9,866 bases of DNA from Desulfobacterales bacterium (GCA_030613145.1 JAUWMM010000037.1:1-9866); one strand, 5' to 3'. Positions 1 through 6,361 are shown, counted from the stretch's first letter. Numbers and translations are program-made. Notes: generated from the sequence alone by a model not told the origin.

Positions 1-85
1 ATCGGATCGGCCAAATCTGACCCAAATCTGAGCGCCAATGCTGCCAACTTATTTGTGCGCCAGCCCTAAGGCTCAGCCTAGAAAT

Positions 86-119
86 TTGATTTGACAAAGG
101 AATTTCCTTACAATATCTT
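86..119 (+). promoter_or_regulatory. Predicted sigma70-type promoter of argC (two overlapping registers)
   Basis: Two overlapping sigma70-like hexamer pairs are visible. One is TTGATT (86-91) with TACAAT (109-114), spaced 17 bp. The other is TTGACA (91-96), a perfect -35, with TATCTT (114-119), also spaced 17 bp. Transcription would start near 120-127 and leave a leader of roughly 90-95 nt before argC. A 7-bp hairpin (117-123 with 129-135, loop CTTTA) sits at the expected start of the transcript. Bases 1-69 are open in frame 1 and end in TAA, so they could be the tail of an upstream gene, but 22 codons without a recognisable motif do not establish this. Confidence 0.5.
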
Positions 120-198
120 TATGCTTTACATAAAGTTTCTCGATATCCTCAAATCTATGTCAATTTGAGCTCTTTAACTCATTACTCTTGCAGGGAAC

Positions 199-219
199 AT
201 GATTAGGGAGGAAACATGA
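199..219 (+). CDS. Possible six-codon upstream ORF (MIREET) coupled to argC
   Basis: The 13-base string AACATGATTAGGG occurs at 196-208 and again at 213-225, where it holds the argC start. The first copy creates an ATG at 199 followed by five sense codons and TGA at 217-219. This stop overlaps the argC ATG (216-218) as ATGA, the usual geometry of translational coupling. The upstream ATG has only a poor Shine-Dalgarno (AGGGA ending two bases before it), while the argC ATG has AGGGAGG at 205-211. The ORF may be a leader peptide, a duplication by-product, or untranslated. Its predicted peptide starts with the same MIR as ArgC. Confidence 0.25.
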   Translation: MIREET

Positions 220-1253
220 TTAGGGCGGCAGTTATTGGCGGAACAGGCTATGCGGGTGCGGAGCTGGTAAGAATTTTGTCAGGCCATCCCCGTGCAGAGC
301 TGACGATGATTACCTCTCGCCAGTATGCCGGACAACCCTTTTCCGATATCTATCCTGCCATGGCCGGGATTGTGAATCTTACCTGCCATGCCTTTTCAGA
401 AGAGGCTGTATCAGAGGCGGCCGACGTCATATTTACAGCTCTTCCGCACAAGGCCTCCATGGGGGTTGTGCCCGGACTCATTGATCGAGGGAAAAAGGTC
501 ATTGACCTGAGCGCGGATTTCAGGTTTAAGGATCCTGACCTGTATGAGGCCTGGTATGAGCCCCATCAGGCCAAGGATTTGCTTAAGACAGCAGCCTACG
601 GGCTTCCTGAGATCTATTCTGAAGATATCCAAAAAGCCTTTCTGGTTGGGAACCCGGGTTGTTATCCAACAAGCGTCATTCTTCCCTTGCTGCCGTTAAT
701 CAAGGCCCCGTTCGTTGACCCTGACAGCATAATTGCGGACTCAAAGTCGGGCACAAGCGGCGCAGGTCGTTCAGTGGGCCTTGCGACGCACTTTTGTGAA
801 GTCAATGAGGGTTTTAAGGCATACAAGGTGGCCGAGCACCGCCATAACCCGGAGATGGATGAGGTCTTGAGCCTCTTTGCAGGGCGTACTATCCACATGA
901 CTTTCACGCCGCACCTAGTGCCCATGACAAGGGGTATGCTGACAACGATTTACGTTGGGTTGAAGGAGGATGTCTCTTCCCGGGATGTGGCTTCCTACCT
1001 TGATTCCTTTTATGAGGACAAGCCTTTTGTCCGGATCTGCCCGAGGGGCAGATTTCCGAACACCTTGTACGTGAGAGGCACCAATTACTGTGATATAGGA
1101 TTTCAGGTGGCTGAGCGTACCAAACTCCTTGTTCTGATTTCAGCGATCGACAACCTGGTCAAGGGGGCCTCTGGTCAGGCTGTCCAGAACATGAATATCA
1201 TGTTCGGATTTGCCGAAACAGCAGGCCTGGATCAGATCCCGTATCCCTTGTAA
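216..1253 (+). CDS. argC: N-acetyl-gamma-glutamyl-phosphate reductase
   Basis: ArgC performs the third step of arginine (ornithine) synthesis. It reduces N-acetyl-glutamyl-5-phosphate to N-acetyl-glutamate-5-semialdehyde with NADPH, in the cytoplasm. The 345-residue product has the usual length. The N-terminal Rossmann motif GGTGYAGAEL lies at residues 8-17. The catalytic cysteine is Cys149 in GNPGCYPTS, and the histidine-rich segment EHRHNPEM (about 207-214) carries the active-site histidine. The ATG at 216 is preferred because AGGGAGG lies four bases upstream and the Rossmann strand begins at once. No other arginine gene is in the window. The gene is followed by a repeat-bearing gap and truA on the same strand, so co-transcription with truA is possible. 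Identification is secure from the motifs. Confidence 0.96.
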   Translation: MIRAAVIGGTGYAGAELVRILSGHPRAELTMITSRQYAGQPFSDIYPAMAGIVNLTCHAFSEEAVSEAADVIFTALPHKASMGVVPGLIDRGKKVIDLSADFRFKDPDLYEAWYEPHQAKDLLKTAAYGLPEIYSEDIQKAFLVGNPGCYPTSVILPLLPLIKAPFVDPDSIIADSKSGTSGAGRSVGLATHFCEVNEGFKAYKVAEHRHNPEMDEVLSLFAGRTIHMTFTPHLVPMTRGMLTTIYVGLKEDVSSRDVASYLDSFYEDKPFVRICPRGRFPNTLYVRGTNYCDIGFQVAERTKLLVLISAIDNLVKGASGQAVQNMNIMFGFAETAGLDQIPYPL

Positions 1254-1258
1254 TAAGA

Positions 1259-1342
1259 GATTGAAGAATTTGGGGATTGAGGGATTCGAATGAGACAGGA
1301 TTCCTTCAATTCCTGAATTCCTGAATCCGCAATTCCTGAATC
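1259..1342. repeat. Large imperfect inverted repeat between argC and truA
   Basis: The left arm (1259-1287) starts GATTGAAGAATT, and the right arm (1315-1342) is GAATTCC-rich. The reverse complement of the right arm matches the left at most positions across about 28 bases. Within the right part the unit AATTCCTGAATC recurs (about 1309-1326 and 1331-1342). The RNA could fold into a long hairpin with a 27-base loop. No T-run follows, so it is not a canonical intrinsic terminator. Such short-unit hairpins are common intergenic repeats; whether this one belongs to a genome-wide family cannot be judged from one copy. Confidence 0.65.
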
Positions 1343-1351
1343 ACAAGGCAC

Positions 1352-2113
1352 TTGATTCTATTGCAGAATTTCAAACTAGTTATCGAATACGATGGCACGG
1401 CCTATCATGGCTGGCAACGCCAGAATAATATATGTACGATCCAGGAGACTATAGAGGATGCGCTGAAGACGATGACGGGACAGTCCGTCACGCTGATTGG
1501 TTCCGGGCGAACCGATGCCGGGGTACATGCCACAGGCCAGGTGGCGAACTTTTGCCTGGAGACAAGACTGACGTCTGATGTTTTTGCAAGAGGTCTTAAC
1601 AGCCTCCTTCCTCCAGATATTGTAATCAAAGATTGTACGGCAGTTGGCGAGGGATTCCATGCTCGATATGATGCACGGAGTAAGGTCTACGACTACCGTA
1701 TCTTGAATCGGCCGATTCCGGCTGCACTCTTTAGGCAGTATTCGTGGCACATCAAGCTCTCCCTTGATCTCGACGCAATGAGGACAGCTATGCTTTGGCT
1801 GAAGGGCCAGCACGACTTTTCAGCATTTGAGGCGACCGGTAGCTCCCGGTCTCATGCCGTTCGGACCGTCATAGGTGTTAACCTGTTCGGAAGGGATGAA
1901 GATGGCCACGTGGTTTTTAGTATAGAGGCAGACGGGTTCCTGCGGCACATGGTACGAAACATTGTGGGAACGCTTGTTGATGTGGGGCTTGGGAAGATTT
2001 CGCCGAAAGGCTTTGAGGATGTTATGATATCAAAGGATCGCAGACTGGCCGGGATAACAGCCCCTGCCCACGGGCTGTTCTTAAGGGAAGTGAAGTACAC
2101 TTCAGGTCGCTGA
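1352..2113 (+). CDS. truA: tRNA pseudouridine(38-40) synthase TruA
   Basis: TruA converts uridines 38, 39 and 40 of the tRNA anticodon arm to pseudouridine. The product is 253 residues, close to the family norm. Near the N-terminus is IEYDGTAYHGWQRQ (residues 11-24). The catalytic aspartate is Asp55 in the signature GSGRTDAGVHA, and the C-terminal half has the typical DGFLRHMVRNIVGTL segment. No ATG fits the start: TTG at 1352 lies three bases after AAGG (1345-1348), and TTG at 1361 is an alternative, giving 250 residues beginning MQNFKLVIEYDG. The family alignment allows either. The stop codon lies inside the 3' end of the convergent CLC gene (12-bp overlap), with no terminator hairpin between them. 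Confidence 0.95.
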   Translation: MILLQNFKLVIEYDGTAYHGWQRQNNICTIQETIEDALKTMTGQSVTLIGSGRTDAGVHATGQVANFCLETRLTSDVFARGLNSLLPPDIVIKDCTAVGEGFHARYDARSKVYDYRILNRPIPAALFRQYSWHIKLSLDLDAMRTAMLWLKGQHDFSAFEATGSSRSHAVRTVIGVNLFGRDEDGHVVFSIEADGFLRHMVRNIVGTLVDVGLGKISPKGFEDVMISKDRRLAGITAPAHGLFLREVKYTSGR

Positions 2114-4390
2114 CTTGTCTATGATGATTTTCTTTATAACAATATCGTCATAGGAAGACATGATATCCCTTCGACTGATAATTCCCATGAGCTGTTGTGG
2201 ATTCTGTTTGCTCACCACGGGGAGAACCGAGAAATCTCCCTGGGTAATTTTGGTTAGGGCCAAGAACAGGCTATCATCTTCAGTCACAGTCACCACATCA
2301 CGTGTGGCTATGTCTTGCGCGGTTATTGCTTTCTCGTCATTTTCACCGTATGTTTTCTGGCAGTCGGACATAGAAACCATACCGATCATCCGGCCCAGAC
2401 CATCAACCACTGGAAAGCTGTTATACTTGCTGTGATATACAAATTCCCTGAGCGTTCCGAGCGGCATGTCTGGCAGGATCGTCTCTATTTCTCGCCTCAT
2501 GGCTCTACCTACCGGTATGTTCTTAAGTTGGCTGACTTCGCGATCTGTTTCTATTTCTACTCTATGGTGACTCAATTTGATTTCTTGTACCTTCTGATTG
2601 TAATACTGAATGACCTCCCTGCGGTCTAGCATCCCCAGCAAAATCGTATGGTCTTCTTCCTTGACAACAGGAAGCCTGTGAAGGTTGCGAATGGTAAATT
2701 TCTTGAGTACTTCATTCAGGTCTTCAGAGGGCGACGTGACGATGATGTCCGGGTTCGCGATATCTTTCATGACCACAAGATCGCTGATTTCCTGATCGAA
2801 TATGATGCCTCGAATGTCATTGATGGAAAAAATGCCCGTCAACCTGTTTTCCTTGTTCACTACCGGGAAGTAATGCTGATCGGTTGAGGAAAACATTTTT
2901 CTGAAAGCCGAAAACGGCATATCTTCAGGGATCAATTTGACTGTTCTCACTTGGGGCATAAGTTCTTTCACCCGAATGGTGCCAAGCACGTCGACAAAGA
3001 AGTCTCCGCGGTGTGCATTAGAGTCTATTTTGGTTCGTACCTGTTTTACATAAATCGTCCATTTCCGTGAAAGCAAGAAAGCAAGGGAGCAGACCAGCAG
3101 GCTGGGCAGTAGCAGATGATATGAATTCGTCATCTCGCTGACAAAGATAATGGTTGAGATAGGGGCATTGGATACAGCCGCAAAGAATCCCGCCATGCCA
3201 ACTACCACAAAGGCGCCAGGCTGGGAGACAATCCCCGGCACAATGGCATGGAAGGTCCTGCCTACTGCCCCTCCCAAGGCTCCGCCGATGACAACAGAAG
3301 GGCCAAATACGCCACCGCTGCCCCCAGAACCGATAGAAAAAGAGGTGGTTAATATCTTACCCAAGGCCAGGCCGAGAAGAAGAAGCGTAGGGAGCTGATT
3401 GTCCAGGGCCATTTGAGCAAAGCCGTAGCCAAAGGAAAGGGTTTCCGGGAGAAAAAAACCGATGGCTCCTGTACACAGGCCTCCTATGGCCGGCTTGATA
3501 TGATTTGGGATCTTTACAGCCCTGGCGATGCGTTGTACGCCATAAAAGGACTTGATATACAGTATTCCCCCTCCAACCAGAACGAATGCAAGCACAATGT
3601 ATGGTCCCAGTTCTAAGGGGTTTTGAAAGACAAAATCCTGTGATTCAAATAGCGAACCCCATCCAAAGACAAGGCAGAAGAGGCAGTACGCAACGACCGA
3701 AGAGATGCCGGCAGGGATGATTACCTCTGATTCAAATTCCGGTTCACGGTAGAGCACCTCGGCCGCAAAGAGAGCCCCGGCAAGGGGCGCCCGGAAGATG
3801 CTTCCCACGCCTGCTCCTATGCCTGCTGCCAACATGATGCGACGCTGCCGATCAGAGAGTTTCAACTTTGTTGCAAGGAAGGACCCAAATCCGGCCCCGA
3901 TTTGAGCGATGGGCCCCTCGCGGCCTCCTGAGCCGCCTGTGGTTATGGTGATTGCGGAGGCGATGGTCTTGATAAAAGGTATTCTTCCTCGGATAAACCC
4001 GCCCTTATTGTGGTAGGCATCGATGGCCGCATCTGTGCCGTGGCCCTCTGCTTCGGGTGCAAAGGTATAGACAAGCCATCCGCTCATAATGCCTCCCATA
4101 GCTGGGAGAAAGAAGAGTACCCAGCGACTGAAGGGTCTGTCCGTTGGCTGGAACAGATGGGGCTCTCCAGCAGGGGCAGGCGGGCGGTAGCCTGCCATTT
4201 GATCCATGAAGATATGCGAGCCCATCTGGCATAGATACTGAAAGGCCATAGCGCCCAGACCGGCAATGAGCCCTATCAGGGTATAGTAGAATATCCATTT
4301 TCCTGCCGTAGTAATGTGGGCACCTTTTATCTTCAGGATGAAAGCGTTGGACCACTTTTTCTTTTTCAAAGGAATTGCCTTTTGATTCAA
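2102..4390 (-). CDS. CLC-family anion channel/exchanger with four CBS domains
   Basis: This is an inner-membrane CLC protein that moves chloride or a similar anion. The membrane part spans about residues 30-442. The filter segments are GHGTD (116-120, where ClC-ec1 has GSGIP), GREGP with gating Glu158, and GSGGSGGVFGP (354-364). Tyr447 probably matches the pore tyrosine of ClC-ec1. At the internal proton glutamate (ClC-ec1 Glu203), aligning APLAGALFAAEV (201-212) gives Val212, as in CLC channels. The C-terminal half carries four CBS repeats (about 475-532, 541-598, 627-682, 689-748), i.e. two Bateman modules that usually bind adenine nucleotides; one module is usual. The start at 4390 is TTG with weak support; TTG at 4369 has AAGG eight bases upstream and would give 755 residues. 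The gene is divergent from the aminotransferase and convergent with truA. Confidence 0.92.
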   Translation of the reverse strand: MNQKAIPLKKKKWSNAFILKIKGAHITTAGKWIFYYTLIGLIAGLGAMAFQYLCQMGSHIFMDQMAGYRPPAPAGEPHLFQPTDRPFSRWVLFFLPAMGGIMSGWLVYTFAPEAEGHGTDAAIDAYHNKGGFIRGRIPFIKTIASAITITTGGSGGREGPIAQIGAGFGSFLATKLKLSDRQRRIMLAAGIGAGVGSIFRAPLAGALFAAEVLYREPEFESEVIIPAGISSVVAYCLFCLVFGWGSLFESQDFVFQNPLELGPYIVLAFVLVGGGILYIKSFYGVQRIARAVKIPNHIKPAIGGLCTGAIGFFLPETLSFGYGFAQMALDNQLPTLLLLGLALGKILTTSFSIGSGGSGGVFGPSVVIGGALGGAVGRTFHAIVPGIVSQPGAFVVVGMAGFFAAVSNAPISTIIFVSEMTNSYHLLLPSLLVCSLAFLLSRKWTIYVKQVRTKIDSNAHRGDFFVDVLGTIRVKELMPQVRTVKLIPEDMPFSAFRKMFSSTDQHYFPVVNKENRLTGIFSINDIRGIIFDQEISDLVVMKDIANPDIIVTSPSEDLNEVLKKFTIRNLHRLPVVKEEDHTILLGMLDRREVIQYYNQKVQEIKLSHHRVEIETDREVSQLKNIPVGRAMRREIETILPDMPLGTLREFVYHSKYNSFPVVDGLGRMIGMVSMSDCQKTYGENDEKAITAQDIATRDVVTVTEDDSLFLALTKITQGDFSVLPVVSKQNPQQLMGIISRRDIMSSYDDIVIKKIIIDKSAT

Positions 4391-4538
4391 TCTTTGGTAG
4401 TGGACGTTTTGTTATTTTTGTATCGTTGCCCGATTCACGAAAAACGTGGAGCAATATTTAATTTTATAACGATGCACAGACCTTAGGTCAAGAGAAAAGG
4501 CTCCGGCATTGAGTCCGGGGCAGTTTAAGGAGGTACTA
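4391..4538. promoter_or_regulatory. Divergent intergenic region between CLC gene and aminotransferase gene
   Basis: This AT-rich gap must hold the start signals for both divergent genes. On the plus strand a TATAAC -10-like hexamer lies at 4465-4470, but no good -35 is found at 16-18 bp. A small hairpin CTCCGG/CCGGGG (4501-4506 with 4515-4520, one G-U pair) sits just before the Shine-Dalgarno AAGGAGGT (4527-4534). A second short stem, CACG/CGTG (4436-4439 with 4445-4448), lies further upstream. No operator could be assigned with confidence. Confidence 0.35.
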
Positions 4539-5732
4539 ATGTTTTTGTCCGAACGACTCAAGGCGGTCAAGCCTTCTCCTACTTTGGCCATAAACGCAAA
4601 GGCCGTGTCCATGAGACAGGCAGGTGTGGATGTGATCAGCTTCGGTGTTGGAGAGCCTGATTTTGACACCCCCAAACACATTAGGGATGAGGCCGTGCGG
4701 GCCATGGAGGAGGGATTTACACGATATACGGCCGTGGGTGGTATCCCCGAGCTTAAAGATGCTATCATAGAAAAATTTCGGTGCGACAACAACCTCAGTT
4801 ACGAGCGTGACGAGGTAATGATTTCCTGCGGAGGAAAACATGTTCTATACAACTTGGCTCATGCCTTGTTAAATCCAGGCGATGAGGTGATAATCCCGGC
4901 CCCATACTGGGTATCCTATCCACCGATTGTGGTTCTTGCTGGTGCTGATCCTGTGATTGTTGGAACAAGGGAAGAAGACGATTTTAAGTTGTCGCCGGAG
5001 TCTCTGGAGATGGCCATTACGCCTCGAACAAAACTGTTGATTCTCAACAGCCCTTCCAACCCGACCGGTTCGGTCTACACTGAATCAGAGTTACAGGCCT
5101 TGGCCGAGGTAGTCTTAAGACATGATATTGGGGTCGTTTCAGATGAAATCTATGAAAAACTGATCTTTGACGATAGGCCCTTTTGCAGCATTGCCCAAGT
5201 GAGTGAGGAGTTAAAATCCAGGACCTTTGTTGTAAATGGGCTATCCAAGACCTATGCCATGACGGGCTGGCGCATCGGATATGTAGCCGGAGCCCGGGAA
5301 ATCATAGCAGGGATGACCAAGATCCAGAGCCAGAGCACCTCAAATCCCAATTCCATCGCTCAGAAGGCTGCGGTTGCTGCCCTGAACGGACCGCAAGATT
5401 TCATCCAGACCATGCTCCAGGCCTTTGACGAGCGGCGGCAATACTTGTTGCAGCGCTTGAGAGGTTTTACGGGCATCGATTGTAATATGCCTGGAGGGGC
5501 CTTCTATGCATTTCCCAATTTCGGCTACTATTTCAATTCCAAGGCTGGAGGAACAACCATGAAGGGCTCTGCCGACATTTGTGAGTACTTTTTAACCGAA
5601 GCCCGGGTGGCTTTGGTGCCGGGAATAGCCTTTGGTGATGACAATTTTGTAAGATTTTCCTATGCGACAGGTCTTGAAACTATAAAGGAGGGGCTTGATA
5701 GGATAGAAGGTGCTCTGGGCAAGCTGGTTTAG
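4539..5732 (+). CDS. aspC: Class I PLP-dependent aminotransferase, probable aspartate aminotransferase (I-gamma)
   Basis: A 397-residue cytoplasmic fold-type I aminotransferase that probably interconverts aspartate and 2-oxoglutarate with oxaloacetate and glutamate. Visible motifs are GVGEPDFDTP (36-45), SPSNPTG (171-177) with the PLP-contacting Asn174, SDEIYEKL (201-208) with Asp202 and Tyr205, the Schiff-base Lys237 in NGLSKTYAMTGWR, and Arg372 for the substrate carboxylate. Lys100 in SCGGKHVLYN matches the lysine that Thermus-type aspartate aminotransferase uses for acidic substrates. Members of this subgroup can also transaminate prephenate, so that role is possible. The ATG at 4539 is chosen over an in-frame TTG at 4509 because AAGGAGGT (4527-4534) stands at ideal distance. 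The frame is intact and of normal length. The exact substrate is less certain than the family. Confidence 0.93.
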   Translation: MFLSERLKAVKPSPTLAINAKAVSMRQAGVDVISFGVGEPDFDTPKHIRDEAVRAMEEGFTRYTAVGGIPELKDAIIEKFRCDNNLSYERDEVMISCGGKHVLYNLAHALLNPGDEVIIPAPYWVSYPPIVVLAGADPVIVGTREEDDFKLSPESLEMAITPRTKLLILNSPSNPTGSVYTESELQALAEVVLRHDIGVVSDEIYEKLIFDDRPFCSIAQVSEELKSRTFVVNGLSKTYAMTGWRIGYVAGAREIIAGMTKIQSQSTSNPNSIAQKAAVAALNGPQDFIQTMLQAFDERRQYLLQRLRGFTGIDCNMPGGAFYAFPNFGYYFNSKAGGTTMKGSADICEYFLTEARVALVPGIAFGDDNFVRFSYATGLETIKEGLDRIEGALGKLV

Positions 5733-5788
5733 TCAGTGGTCAGTGGCCGGTGAACAGTTTCCGCTGATCACTAACCACTGACCACTGA
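5733..5788. repeat. Inverted repeat with CAGTGGTCAGTGG arms after the aminotransferase gene
   Basis: The arm at 5734-5757 pairs with 5764-5787 at 20 of 24 positions around a six-base loop, TTTCCG, and T5733/A5788 extend it. The outer 13 bases (CAGTGGTCAGTGG and its complement) are perfect. The structure begins directly after the aminotransferase stop codon and ends nine bases before the stop of the convergent PxxKW gene. It lies where a two-way terminator would be expected, but no T-tract follows on either strand. The arm itself contains the direct repeat CAGTGGT/CAGTGGC. Confidence 0.7.
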
Positions 5789-5797
5789 TGTCTAAAC

Positions 5798-6076
5798 TCA
5801 GCGGCCTTTTCTCTTGGATGCTTTGAGCGGATTAATCTTGGTACTCTTGATCTGGTTTTCCTTTGTAGTATGCGTTGCAAAATTGCAATTGCCGTTTTTC
5901 CACTTGACCAAAGGATCCGGACAGGCGGTGCAATACCACCCGGAAGAAAACTCTGAAGCGCGGCTACATCCATGGCAATCCTCCACTGTCGGGTGACAAC
6001 CCCCTCCATTAAAAGAACAACCTTTCTTCGTCATAAAGATGCACTCCAACCCTTTCTTTACACTTGTACAAACCAT
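5798..6076 (-). CDS. PxxKW family cysteine-rich small protein
   Basis: This 92-residue protein has nine cysteines (3, 12, 20, 27, 34, 37, 49, 52, 64) and matches my memory of a PxxKW cysteine-rich family seen mainly in Deltaproteobacteria. The naming motif is PLVKW at 55-59, just after CTACPD. Other recognisable pieces are MTKKGCSFNGGGCHP (15-29) and the basic tail INPLKASKR (81-89). The function is unknown; the CxxC pairs (34/37, 49/52) suggest metal or Fe-S binding, which is inference. There is no signal peptide. The frame stays open 33 codons further upstream, but the ATG at 6076 is clearly the start: the minus-strand AAGGGGGTGAT (6091-6081) matches the anti-Shine-Dalgarno complement at 10 of 11 bases, five bases before the ATG. 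The gene is convergent with the aminotransferase gene. Confidence 0.85.
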   Translation of the reverse strand: MVCTSVKKGLECIFMTKKGCSFNGGGCHPTVEDCHGCSRASEFSSGWYCTACPDPLVKWKNGNCNFATHTTKENQIKSTKINPLKASKRKGR

Positions 6077-6111
6077 CGGAATCACCCCCTTTCCATCTGA
6101 TGTCATTAATG

Positions 6112-6136
6112 ATTGACTTTTTACGAAGCCGTCAAT
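6112..6136. repeat. Short inverted repeat ATTGAC/GTCAAT in the PxxKW leader
   Basis: ATTGAC (6112-6117) and GTCAAT (6131-6136) form a perfect 6-bp stem around a 13-base loop containing TTTTTACGAAGCC. It lies in the predicted 5' leader of the PxxKW gene. It may be a regulatory fold or a dispersed intergenic repeat; one copy cannot decide. Confidence 0.4.
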
Positions 6137-6165
6137 AATTGCCAATCGGCAAAAAAACCTTGGCG

Positions 6166-6194
6166 TTTTTATCAACCAGTTTTGGGCTTGTCAA
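6166..6194 (-). promoter_or_regulatory. Candidate sigma70-type promoter of the PxxKW gene
   Basis: Reading the minus strand, a perfect TTGACA -35 lies at 6194-6189 and TAAAAA, a moderate -10, at 6171-6166, with a 17-bp spacer. The start point would be near 6159, giving a leader of about 80 nt. The -35 is embedded in a short palindrome, CTTGT/ACAAG (6187-6198). On the plus strand the adjacent GCCAA (6141-6145) and TTGGC (6160-6164), followed by GTTTTT, could act as a weak terminator in the other direction. Confidence 0.4.
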
Positions 6195-6265
6195 CAAGAT
6201 TTTTGGGTACCCTTGGCAACGTTGTATCGCCAGAGCCGCCTTGCTCATAGAAAAACCTAAAATGA

Positions 6266-6361
6266 CTATTGAGTTAACTCCGCTAAGTCGGGCCTCTGGA
6301 TGATACGCAGGCCATAAGTAACCGGTCGAATAAGGGTAACGTCTTCATAAGGTTTTGGCAT
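6266..6361 (-). CDS. Small ORF of 31 residues, strong ribosome binding site, unknown function
   Basis: I do not recognise this protein. It begins MPKPYEDVTL, continues through IRPVTYGLRI, and ends ELTQ. It has no cysteine, no hydrophobic stretch long enough for a membrane helix, and a mix of charged and aliphatic residues. The case for a real gene is its signals: minus-strand GGAGGT (6374-6369) lies exactly seven bases before the ATG, and a sigma70-like promoter with 17-bp spacing sits about 40-65 bases upstream of the ATG. It lies between the PxxKW gene, same strand and 189 bp downstream, and the pilC promoter region, from which it is divergent. It could be a small regulatory protein, a leader peptide for the PxxKW transcript, or a decayed gene start. 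No frameshift extension was evident. Confidence 0.5.
   Translation of the reverse strand: MPKPYEDVTLIRPVTYGLRIIQRPDLAELTQ

Noticed and set aside
1..69. Open frame ending in TAA, possible tail of an upstream gene
   Set aside because: Only 22 codons with no motif. It contains the tandem string CCAAATCTGA twice, which suggests intergenic DNA as readily as coding DNA.
1376..1813. 145-codon open frame antisense to truA
   Set aside because: A shadow of a confidently identified gene, with no motif and no start signals.
4509..4538. Ten-residue N-terminal extension of the aminotransferase from a TTG
   Set aside because: The extension would translate through the AAGGAGGT Shine-Dalgarno that serves the ATG at 4539.
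6077..6175. 33-codon N-terminal extension of the PxxKW protein
   Set aside because: The near-perfect Shine-Dalgarno at 6081-6091 fixes the start at 6076, and the family pattern begins at MVCTSVKKG.
6132..6248. Minus-strand ORF of 38 codons starting MSKAALAIQR, upstream of the PxxKW gene
   Set aside because: Only a stray AGG stands before its ATG, and it runs across the predicted TTGACA promoter and the GCCAA/TTGGC repeat. It resembles no protein I know.
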